From an uncultured Caldimicrobium sp. (GTDB taxonomy: Bacteria > Desulfobacterota > Thermodesulfobacteria > Thermodesulfobacteriales > Thermodesulfobacteriaceae), in the NCBI GenBank assembly GCA_938091475.1, contig CALLJI010000079.1, positions 1 through 8,442 of the forward strand: DNA of 8,442 nucleotides, in the 5' to 3' direction. Both the position numbers and the translations under genes were made by a program. The stretch's first letter is position 1. Every line of letters begins with the position of its first letter. The notes below the pieces were generated by a model that was not told the origin of the DNA, searched no databases, and worked only from the letters and a program-made list of their open reading frames with translations. Below, piece by piece: positions 1-5,104 of this stretch.

Positions 1-1
1 A

Positions 2-298
2 TTAATTAAATCCTCTCGTGGTCCAGGAGGCGGTTATGTATTAAGAAAATCTCCTGATGAGATTTCTTTATATGATATTTTAGAACCATTAGAGGGACCC
101 GTTTGCATAGCTTCCTGCATTGATCCTGCAGAGGGTTGTGACGAAGTTGAAGAATGTATTGCCTATCCAGTATGGAAGAAAATTTCGCAATATATTGAGT
201 GTATGCTTAAAAATGTAAAGCTTGGCGCTTTAATTAGAAGTATGGACCTCCAAGAAAGAGAAAAATATACAGAAAGTATAACTTTTAAATGCTTTTAG
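2..298 (+). CDS. Rrf2-family Fe-S transcriptional regulator, C-terminal part (5' end outside window)
   Basis: The open frame enters from the left edge and gives 98 residues before TAG at 296-298. It opens with SSRGPGGGYVL, the wing of the winged-helix DNA-binding domain that typifies Rrf2/IscR/NsrR proteins, followed by DEISLYDILEPLEGP, the usual Rrf2 dimerisation-helix entry. Next comes a cysteine cluster (C-x3-C-x7-C-x5-C, about residues 38-56) placed where family members bind an Fe-S cluster, and then PVWKKI, matching the conserved W near the end of the domain. The recognition helix and start codon lie upstream of the window. Rrf2 proteins sense Fe-S status, redox or NO, or cysteine metabolism; which applies here cannot be read from the fragment. 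It directly precedes the fumarase beta gene, itself part of an Fe-S enzyme, so co-transcription is likely. Family assignment is firm; the ligand is unknown. Confidence 0.88.
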   Translation, partial: LIKSSRGPGGGYVLRKSPDEISLYDILEPLEGPVCIASCIDPAEGCDEVEECIAYPVWKKISQYIECMLKNVKLGALIRSMDLQEREKYTESITFKCF

Positions 299-305
299 GG
301 TGATC
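299..305 (+). promoter_or_regulatory. Extended Shine-Dalgarno overlapping the end of the Rrf2 gene
   Basis: GGTGATC begins directly after the Rrf2 stop codon (296-298) and matches the distal part of the extended anti-SD complement TAAGGAGGTGATC. Aligned this way, its core ends near 300 and sits about 8 nt before a TTG at 309-311. The GTG at 300-302 lies inside the motif, so the motif cannot serve that start. This favours TTG 309 as the true start of the fumarase beta gene and suggests translational coupling to the Rrf2 gene. Confidence 0.45.
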
Positions 306-860
306 TCTTTGGGTGCCTTTAGCTTACATTTTCCTCTTAAAGATAGGGAAGTACTTAAAAATTTAAAGCATGGTGACTGGGTTGAAATTTCTGGTTGGTT
401 ACTTTGTGGCAGAGATGCTACCCATAAACGCCTCTTAAAGGCCATAAAAGAAGAAAATTTTGTTTTTGATTTTAGTAATCAACTTATGTATTATGTGGGA
501 CCAACTCCTGCTCCCCCTGGGAAAGTAATTGGCTCTTGTGGTCCCACAACCTCATCCAGAATGGATAATTATGTTGAAGAATTCTTTAAACTTGGACTCT
601 CTGCAACTATGGGAAAAGGGAAACGAAGTGTTGAAGTCAGAAGATTACATCTCCTCTACCAAAGCGTCTATTTTATTACTTTTGGAGGAGCTGGAGCCTA
701 TCTCTCACAGTTTGTAAAAAAAATAGAATTTATTGCCTGGCAAGAGTTAGGCCCAGAAGCTTTTTTTAGGATAAAAGTAGAAAAGTTCCCTGCTATTGTA
801 GGAATAGATACTCAGGGAAGAGATCTCTACGAGAGTTCTTCCCCAGTCTTTCCCGCTTGA
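300..860 (+). CDS. Class I fumarate hydratase (L-tartrate dehydratase-type) beta subunit
   Basis: This is the beta half of a two-subunit, Fe-S dependent class I hydro-lyase, which interconverts fumarate and malate in the cytoplasm (or dehydrates a related substrate such as tartrate). Landmarks, numbered from GTG 300, are LKHGDWVEISG (22-32), GRDATHKRL (37-45), YVGPTP (65-70), GPTTSSRMD (81-89), GKGK (105-108) and GGAGA (129-133). The 186 residues match a stand-alone beta subunit. The [4Fe-4S] cluster of such enzymes is held by the alpha subunit, which is not visible here; the gene just upstream is an Rrf2 regulator instead. The maximal frame starts at GTG 300. TTG at 309 has a better-placed ribosome binding site and would give 183 residues. 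The last 34 bp overlap the convergent tautomerase gene. The family is secure; fumarate as substrate is inferred and tartrate-type substrates are not excluded. Confidence 0.88.
   Translation: MISLGAFSLHFPLKDREVLKNLKHGDWVEISGWLLCGRDATHKRLLKAIKEENFVFDFSNQLMYYVGPTPAPPGKVIGSCGPTTSSRMDNYVEEFFKLGLSATMGKGKRSVEVRRLHLLYQSVYFITFGGAGAYLSQFVKKIEFIAWQELGPEAFFRIKVEKFPAIVGIDTQGRDLYESSSPVFPA
815..843. other. Hairpin in the convergent gene overlap
   Basis: GGGAAGA (815-821) pairs with TCTTCCC (837-843), and inside it CTCT (825-828) pairs with AGAG (832-835) around an ACG loop. The structure spans the tautomerase stop codon and the last codons of the fumarase beta gene. No T-tract follows on either strand, so it is not a standard intrinsic terminator. 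It may only mark the boundary between the two transcripts. Confidence 0.25.
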
Positions 861-1015
861 ACAAAATTATGTCTTTCTATATCTTCAAACAAAACAATTA
901 CAGCCTCAGAGGGAATCTTTAAGTTTTTTACTAAAATTTCGGTAATTTCTTGAGCAATCCTTTTCTTTAACTCTTTATCTCTCCCTGAAAAAAGGGTAAT
1001 TCTTACAATAGGCAT
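827..1015 (-). CDS. 4-oxalocrotonate tautomerase family protein
   Basis: This 62-residue protein has the size and pattern of the 4-oxalocrotonate tautomerase (4-OT) family, small beta-alpha-beta subunits that usually form hexamers and use an N-terminal proline as general base. After Met removal the protein starts PIVRITLFSGR, giving the catalytic Pro1 and substrate-binding Arg11. Phe50 of 4-OT is also conserved, but the position of catalytic Arg39 is Ile. The ATG at 1013-1015 is preceded by GGGAGG with 6 nt spacing. The gene is last in the minus-strand operon, 12 nt after the thioesterase gene, and its 3' end overlaps the fumarase beta gene by 34 bp. No aromatic-degradation genes are nearby, so the classical meta-cleavage role is doubtful. 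The family is firm; the substrate is unknown. Confidence 0.87.
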   Translation of the reverse strand: MPIVRITLFSGRDKELKKRIAQEITEILVKNLKIPSEAVIVLFEDIERHNFVQAGKTGEELS

Positions 1016-1027
1016 AGGGATCCTCCC

Positions 1028-1453
1028 TTAGGTGGGAATTACAGGTTTATCCAAACGATACACTAATCCTTCAAAAAAAGCAATTTTTTCTCCGCTTTCT
1101 TTATTTTCTATAAAAATATGATAAGAAGCTAAATTTTTTCCCTTGTGAAATTCTTTTGCCTTTGCTAAAAGTCTATCTCCCACTTTTGCAGGTCTTATAA
1201 AAGTAATATTTGCTTTCACAGCTAAAGCTACGGTACCATAAGAATTGGAAGCCAAAGCGAAAGCAAGATCAGCTAAGGTAAAAATAACCCCTCCTTGACA
1301 GATCTGAGCAGCATTCAAATGATTCTCTTTAACCTCCATCTCTACAATGGCCATACCCTCTTTTATGTCTTTTATTTCTGCACCTAAGAATTGGAATAGT
1401 CTATCCTTCTGAAATATATATTCCTTTACTTGATGATAAATTTTATTCTCCAT
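1028..1453 (-). CDS. PaaI-type hotdog-fold thioesterase
   Basis: The 141-residue product is a single hotdog domain resembling PaaI acyl-CoA thioesterases, which hydrolyse aryl- or acyl-CoA thioesters in the cytoplasm. The core motif NAAQICQGGVIFTLADLAF (about residues 47-65) carries the catalytic Asp62 after the family's GG pair. ANITFIRPAKVGD (81-93) is the usual third-strand region. The position that is His in E. coli PaaI (CHGG) is Gln here (CQGG), a substitution I recall from a recognisable PaaI-like subgroup. The ATG at 1451-1453 is chosen because GAGG (1463-1466) lies 9 nt upstream. An in-frame TTG at 1466-1468 would add five residues but overlaps that site. The gene follows the TolB-like gene by 22 nt and precedes the tautomerase gene by 12 nt, so it is operonic. 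The substrate is not predictable. Confidence 0.86.
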   Translation of the reverse strand: MENKIYHQVKEYIFQKDRLFQFLGAEIKDIKEGMAIVEMEVKENHLNAAQICQGGVIFTLADLAFALASNSYGTVALAVKANITFIRPAKVGDRLLAKAKEFHKGKNLASYHIFIENKESGEKIAFFEGLVYRLDKPVIPT

Positions 1454-1475
1454 TGGCAAAAACCTCAACTTTATT

Positions 1476-2684
1476 CTAAAAAGCCTTTCCCCATTCAGGA
1501 TAGTATAAATTAGAAAAAGGTAAATAGGGATGTAAAAGTTGTGAGTCTAAGTGCAGAATATAGAGGCCATTCTCCTTTCCTCCCTTGCCTTTGAAGATCA
1601 AATAGTCTCCAGTAGGAGAAAAGACAGGATCTGTAATGGCGTAAGGTAAAGAAAGGCGTTTTTTTTCTTGGGTTTTAAGATTATAGAAAATTAATTCTCT
1701 TTTCCCAGAGAGATAGAGAAGCAACGGTTTATTGGGGGCAAAACGGGGAGAGGTGTTATAGGATCCTTCTGTTGAAACTCTCTGAGACTTACCAGTTTCT
1801 AAGTTTAACAGATAAACCTGTGGCTTTCCTGTTTTATCTCCCACATAGGCCAGCCATTTTCCATCCAAACTTAAACTTCCAACTTGATGCACTCCTCTCT
1901 CAGAAGTAAGAGGTACTAATCTTTGATCCTGAAGATCAAGCAGATAGATATTAACCTCTCCATGTTTGCCTAAGGAAAGATAGAGTTTTTTTTCATCAGA
2001 TGAGAAAAGAGGTGGGGAGCTAACTTCGGAGATCTCCATTTTTTGATATTCACCTGTTTGGAGTTTGTAAATTTCTATAAAATAGGTGCCCTTCTCAAAT
2101 ACAAGATAAGCGATTTTTTTACCGCTTGGAGAAAATTTTGGAAAAAGAATCAGAGAGGCTGTGCGAATTTTTTTTAAATTTTTTTTGGAAAAATCCATTA
2201 AGTAGAGGGTGTCTCCAGAAGAAGCTCTTTTTACGAAGGCGATGCGGGTTGCGCTTACTCCTTGATAAGGAGAAATATCCTTTATGATCTGGTCAGCCAA
2301 GGTGTAAACTAATAAGTTCTCAGAGGTTGCATCTATTCGATAGGTTTTTATAGTTTTTTGCTCCAAAAGATCTATGAGCTCTCCTTGAAAAGTAAAAAGG
2401 AAAGCTCCTTTGTCAAATTTTCCTTTGAGAAGATATTCTTTATTTTTTTGACCAGGAAGTGGTGGTTCCTTTAGGGCTAAACAAAAAAGGTGATAGTTAA
2501 GAAGGTTTCTTAAAAGTGAAGTGCTTTCATCTTGAGGATCTCCCAGAAAAGGGGGTATACGGATGATTAGTTTTGAATAGGCTTGAGGACTGATAGTGAT
2601 AGTAGGAATCTCCTCTGAATATCCAGATAAACTTAAGAAGAAAATAAAAAAGAAGATCCACCGGATGACCTTATAGGACATCAT
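1476..2684 (-). CDS. TolB-like periplasmic beta-propeller protein
   Basis: The product of about 402 residues begins with a Sec signal peptide: a basic start (SYKVIRW), a hydrophobic core (IFFFIFFLSL) and probable cleavage near SGYS-EE. No lipobox Cys is present. Residues of about 28-138 resemble the TolB N-terminal alpha/beta domain. The segment SPYQGVSATRIAFV (about 138-151) corresponds to the TolB linker into the propeller. From there WD40/PD40-type blades repeat, with FPKFSPSGKKIAYL, SLDGKWLAYVGDKTGKPQVYLL and DPVFSPTGDYLIF as clear blade signatures. TolB works with Pal in the periplasm to maintain the outer membrane, but no tolA, tolQ, tolR or pal gene is adjacent. The start overlaps the upstream synthase gene by 14 bp. 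ATG 2684, ATG 2681 and GTG 2687 are consecutive candidates behind GGAAAG, so the exact start is uncertain. The fold is secure; a true Tol-Pal role is inferred. Confidence 0.85.
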   Translation of the reverse strand: MMSYKVIRWIFFFIFFLSLSGYSEEIPTITISPQAYSKLIIRIPPFLGDPQDESTSLLRNLLNYHLFCLALKEPPLPGQKNKEYLLKGKFDKGAFLFTFQGELIDLLEQKTIKTYRIDATSENLLVYTLADQIIKDISPYQGVSATRIAFVKRASSGDTLYLMDFSKKNLKKIRTASLILFPKFSPSGKKIAYLVFEKGTYFIEIYKLQTGEYQKMEISEVSSPPLFSSDEKKLYLSLGKHGEVNIYLLDLQDQRLVPLTSERGVHQVGSLSLDGKWLAYVGDKTGKPQVYLLNLETGKSQRVSTEGSYNTSPRFAPNKPLLLYLSGKRELIFYNLKTQEKKRLSLPYAITDPVFSPTGDYLIFKGKGGKENGLYILHLDSQLLHPYLPFSNLYYPEWGKAF

Positions 2685-4470
2685 CACTTTCCATCTTCAC
2701 CAAATCTTCAAAACGAATATCCATCCCCAGTATCCCGATAATCTCTTCTTCTGCATTTCTAATAGGAGCTGAAACAGTGATACAGAGAGTGCCTGTTATT
2801 TTTGAGGTATAGAATTTAGATACAAAAATTTTGCCTGTTTTCATTGGAGCAATAAACCATTCTCTATCTTCAAAGGTTTCCCTTTTTAAGAGCTCTTCAA
2901 ATTGTTTTTTATACTCAAAATCATAGGTTAGACCAAAGAGAGGCTTCCCTTCAGGATCTACAATATAAATAAATTGCACATAGGGATGCTCCTCCAAAAA
3001 GATTTTAGAGAGAGGTTTTATTTTATCTACCTCCAGAGAGACTATTTCTCGCTCTTGTACCAAATCTTCTATGATTTTGCTTATTAAAGAGATAGCATAC
3101 TTTCTTAAGTGGTCTAATTCAGATTCAAAGAGCTCTGGCAGATATTTTTTGGCCAGGGCAAGCATCTCTTCATTGGAGATGGAGGTGGTTCTACCTCTTT
3201 CATATTGTTCTAAGATTTTTTTATAGATTTTCACCACTCCGGGGTGTCGCTTATCCACTTGTTTTTCCCCTGTCAATTTGAAATGAGTATTTATCCAATA
3301 GGCAATTCCAGCAGTTCCACTCTTATCGGTAATAATGATCTTAATAGGTCTATTTAAAATCTTTTTAGAATCAAAGGAGTTATAGATTTCTTCATTTTTT
3401 ATAATTCCATCGATATGAATTCCAGCTCTTGTGGCATTAAAATCTTCACCTACAAAGGGTTGCCGAGCTGGAATTTTCTCATGTAAAACCTCTTCATAAT
3501 ACTTAACAATTTCTGTGATCACAGTTGTGTCCATCCCGTCATCTGTTCCTCTTAAGGCAATGTATTCAAAAACCATAGCCTCAAGGGGGGTATTCCCAGT
3601 TCTCTCACCAATTCCCAAAAGTGCACAATTTACATAACTACATCCGTAGAGCCAAGTCATTGTGGCATTAATTACAGCCCTATAATAATCATTATGCCCA
3701 TGCCATTCTAAAAGCTCTTCTGGGACCCCTGCTTCCTCAATTAAAGCTCTCACAAGTTTAGGTATACTTATGGGTAAAACAGCCTCTGAGTAAGGAACTG
3801 CTACTCCAAGGGTATCACAAAGTCTTATTTTTATGTCAATCTTACTTTCTTCTCTTAATTTCATAAGTTCTATGGCAAAGGGGATTACAAACCCATAAAT
3901 ATCAGCTCTGGTAACATCTTCAAAATGACATCTTGGTCTAATACCATAGGAAAGGGCTTCTTTAACCACCGCTAAATAATCTTCCAAGGCCTCTTTCCTA
4001 GTTTTACCTAATTTAAGGTAAATGTGATAATCTGAACAAGAAGTAAGAATCCCTGTCTCTTTTAGTCCTACTTCTTTTACTAACTTAAGATCCTCCTTTT
4101 TAGCTCTAATCCATCCTGTAATTTCAGGGTATTGATAGCCTAAGGATAAACACCGCTCTAAGGCCTCTCTATCTTTGGGGGTGTAGAGAAAAAATTCTGT
4201 TTTTCTAATAATTCCTTGGGGACCGCTTAGGCGATGTAAGAATTTGTATAGGGTCTCTATTTGTTCGGGTGTATAAGGGGTTCTGGCCTGTTGGCCATCT
4301 CTAAAGGTGGTATCGGTAATGTAAAAATTTTGGGCTGGCTGAGGTGGCATGTATCTACCATCAAAAATTATTCTGGGAGGATTACTGTAAGGGAATAATT
4401 CTTTAAATAGTTCAGGTTCTTTTCTATCTACAAGTTGATACCTTTTTCTATCTGGCTTTATTTTGAGCAC
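2671..4470 (-). CDS. DRE-TIM metallolyase (Re-citrate synthase/isopropylmalate synthase-like) fused to a C-terminal PDC/Cache sensor domain
   Basis: This 599-residue, apparently cytoplasmic protein has two parts. Residues of about 48-430 form an HMGL-like TIM barrel of the isopropylmalate/homocitrate/Re-citrate synthase group, which condenses an acyl-CoA with a 2-oxo acid. Visible landmarks are DTTFRDGQQA (53-62, catalytic R57 and metal-binding D58), HFEDVTRAD (182-190), WHGHND (256-261, metal ligands H257 and H259), GERTGN (288-293) and RAGIH (348-352). The TDTTFRDGQQ and KTEFFLYTPKDRE style recalls the Re-citrate synthase group rather than LeuA, so citrate formation is plausible but unproven. 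After a helical linker (about 432-495), residues of about 497-598 look like a PDC/Cache sensor: YVQFIYIVDPEGKPL, DREWF, SKFYTS, CITVSAPIR and GILGMDIRFEDL. No membrane segment is present, and the LeuA-type regulatory domain is absent. GTG 4470 follows GGGAGG with good spacing. It is the first gene of the operon. Confidence 0.85.
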   Translation of the reverse strand: MLKIKPDRKRYQLVDRKEPELFKELFPYSNPPRIIFDGRYMPPQPAQNFYITDTTFRDGQQARTPYTPEQIETLYKFLHRLSGPQGIIRKTEFFLYTPKDREALERCLSLGYQYPEITGWIRAKKEDLKLVKEVGLKETGILTSCSDYHIYLKLGKTRKEALEDYLAVVKEALSYGIRPRCHFEDVTRADIYGFVIPFAIELMKLREESKIDIKIRLCDTLGVAVPYSEAVLPISIPKLVRALIEEAGVPEELLEWHGHNDYYRAVINATMTWLYGCSYVNCALLGIGERTGNTPLEAMVFEYIALRGTDDGMDTTVITEIVKYYEEVLHEKIPARQPFVGEDFNATRAGIHIDGIIKNEEIYNSFDSKKILNRPIKIIITDKSGTAGIAYWINTHFKLTGEKQVDKRHPGVVKIYKKILEQYERGRTTSISNEEMLALAKKYLPELFESELDHLRKYAISLISKIIEDLVQEREIVSLEVDKIKPLSKIFLEEHPYVQFIYIVDPEGKPLFGLTYDFEYKKQFEELLKRETFEDREWFIAPMKTGKIFVSKFYTSKITGTLCITVSAPIRNAEEEIIGILGMDIRFEDLVKMESDDVL

Positions 4471-4500
4471 GAATAGGACCTCCCAAGAAAATTTATAAAA

Positions 4501-4529
4501 AATTTAAAACTTTTCTAATATTTTGTCAA
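4501..4529 (-). promoter_or_regulatory. Sigma-70-type promoter of the minus-strand operon
   Basis: Read on the minus strand, a perfect TTGACA -35 box (4524-4529) is followed after 17 nt by TAAATT (4501-4506) as the -10 box, a 4/6 match to TATAAT. Transcription would start near 4494, leaving a leader of about 24 nt that contains the GGGAGG ribosome binding site of the synthase gene at 4470. No operator or leader structure is evident. Confidence 0.6.
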
Positions 4530-4598
4530 GAAGAGAAAAGTGTGTTCCAAAAATTGTAGGGGCACAGCATGCTGTGCCCAAGGAATAGAATTGGTAGC

Positions 4599-4616
4599 CG
4601 CAGGCTTTAGCCTGCG
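4599..4616. repeat. Palindrome unit 2, divergent class (CGCAGGCT stem)
   Basis: CGCAGGCT and AGCCTGCG form a perfect 8-bp stem with a TT loop. The unit keeps the GTAG boundary (4594-4597) but shares no stem sequence with the eight GGGC units. It shows that the boundary tetranucleotide is conserved across otherwise unrelated palindromes in this array. Confidence 0.7.
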
Positions 4617-4627
4617 AGAGAAATATT

Positions 4628-4685
4628 TGTAGGGGCAAATCACGAATTGCCCAAAAAATTGGGCGGTTCGTGAACCGCCCCTACA
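4628..4685. repeat. Inverted pair of palindrome units 3 and 4
   Basis: Unit 3 (TGTAGGGGC at 4628-4636, ending GCCCA) is followed after an A-rich spacer by unit 4 in the opposite orientation (GGGCGG to GCCCCTACA, ending 4685). The pair forms a composite inverted repeat with TGTAG/CTACA at its outer ends. Unit 4 has a perfect 9-bp stem. Unit 3 pairs over 6 bp at its base and then degenerates. Confidence 0.65.
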
Positions 4686-4699
4686 TATAAAACCCTTTT

Positions 4700-4796
4700 G
4701 GGCACGACATGTCGTGCCCCTACAATTGTAACACTTGGGCACGGCGGTGTCGTGCCTCTACAATTGTAACAATTGGGCACGGCAGTGCCGTGCCCC
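4700..4796. repeat. Tandem block of palindrome units 5-7 (37-38 bp period)
   Basis: Units 5, 6 and 7 start with GGGCACG at 4700, 4737 and 4775. Both spacers read TACAATTGTAACA(C/A)TTG; the first ten bases (4721-4730 and 4759-4768) are themselves a perfect palindrome that absorbs the CTACA boundary. Stems are CACGAC, CACGGC with wobbles, and CACGGC with perfect pairing. The constant period and nearly identical spacers indicate local tandem duplication followed by drift. Confidence 0.7.
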
Positions 4797-4870
4797 TACA
4801 GAATTTTGGGCGGTTCGTGAATCGCCCCTACGACTGAAAATCTTTGGGCATGGCATGCTGCCCCCCTACA

Positions 4871-5100
4871 AAGAAAACCATTTTGTTAAAGCATATCCCA
4901 CCTCTAACATGTCACATTCCAAAAGTAATTAAATATGACATTTCAAAATATTAACCACTCTGGCCAACAGGACCCTTTTAAAAATTAAAAAAGATATTAT
5001 AATAAAACCAGCACCATAAAGAGGTAAAATTAATTTACTTCCATAGTAAACCAAAAATAAGTTTTAAGAGGGAGATAAAAATGAACTTACAGGTTCCCTC
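4871..5100. other. AT-rich intergenic stretch upstream of the str promoter
   Basis: I find no gene, RNA gene or repeat unit here beyond the sites listed separately. A weak inverted repeat, ATGTCA (4909-4914) with TGACAT (4936-4941), is present at 21 nt spacing. A TATAAT hexamer (4998-5003), a hairpin with arms at 5066-5073 and 5095-5102, and a possible seven-codon ORF lie in its right part. The base composition is markedly more AT-rich than the neighbouring palindrome array. Confidence 0.5.
4998..5003 (+). promoter_or_regulatory. Possible upstream -10 hexamer (TATAAT)
   Basis: A perfect TATAAT occurs in AT-rich DNA about 170 bp before rpsL. No good -35 box sits 16-18 nt upstream (the region reads CTTTTA). 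If active, it would make a longer str transcript that contains the minigene and hairpin at 5066-5104. By composition alone such a hexamer can arise by chance. Confidence 0.2.
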
Positions 5101-5102
5101 TT
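5066..5102. repeat. Inverted repeat overlapping the -35 box of the str promoter
   Basis: AAGAGGGA (5066-5073) and TCCCTCTT (5095-5102) are perfect 8-bp complements separated by 21 nt. The left arm contains a Shine-Dalgarno-like purine tract (GAGGGAG) and the right arm runs into the TTGACA box at 5101-5106. In RNA it would hide the ribosome binding site of the small ORF at 5081-5104; in DNA it could be an operator. Function is not shown by the sequence. Confidence 0.4.
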
Positions 5103-5104
5103 GA
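5081..5104 (+). CDS. Possible seven-codon leader ORF (MNLQVPS)
   Basis: ATG at 5081 is preceded by AGAGGGAG with 6 nt spacing, a stronger ribosome binding site than several real genes here have, and runs only seven codons to TGA at 5102-5104. It lies upstream of the main str promoter and would be translated only from a promoter further left, such as the TATAAT at 4998. It contains no run of one regulatory amino acid, so classical attenuation is unlikely. It could equally be a remnant of a lost gene start. Tentative. Confidence 0.2.
   Translation: MNLQVPS

Larger units (their letters stand above)
4555..4870. repeat. Array of nine short palindromic repeats bounded by TGTAG/CTACA
   Basis: Nine GC-rich hairpins of 18-21 bp lie in AT-rich spacers. 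Stem cores are at 4560-4579, 4599-4616, 4633-4652, 4661-4680, 4700-4719, 4737-4757, 4775-4795, 4808-4827 and 4846-4863. Eight follow the scheme GGGC-(variable)-GCCC with one outer end extended to CCTACA. Units 1-3 present the GTAG end on the left; units 4-9 present CTAC(A) on the right. The variable halves differ between units yet remain self-complementary: CACAG/CTGTG, GGTTC/GAACC and CACGAC/GTCGTG, with G-T wobbles in units 6 and 8. The array sits between two divergent promoters, not at gene ends, and the stems lack T-tracts, so a terminator role is unlikely. It resembles REP/MITE-type dispersed palindromes. No transposase gene lies nearby, and its copy number elsewhere in the genome cannot be seen here. 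Confidence 0.85.

Noticed and set aside
529..717. Second open frame inside the fumarase beta gene
   Set aside because: It is an alternative-frame shadow of a gene with clear family motifs and has no family resemblance of its own.
4555..4870. CRISPR array
   Set aside because: The repeats are palindromes of differing sequence with short, similar spacers and two orientations. There are no identical direct repeats with unique spacers of about 30 bp and no cas genes.
4555..4870. Series of intrinsic terminators
   Set aside because: The stems are GC-rich but none is followed by a T-tract on either strand, and they lie between divergent gene starts, where no transcript needs to end.
4515..4932. Two open frames (4515-4742 minus, 4735-4932 plus) across the intergenic repeats
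   Set aside because: Both run through the palindrome array. Their peptides are translations of the repeated hairpins, they lack proper ribosome binding sites and they resemble no protein family.
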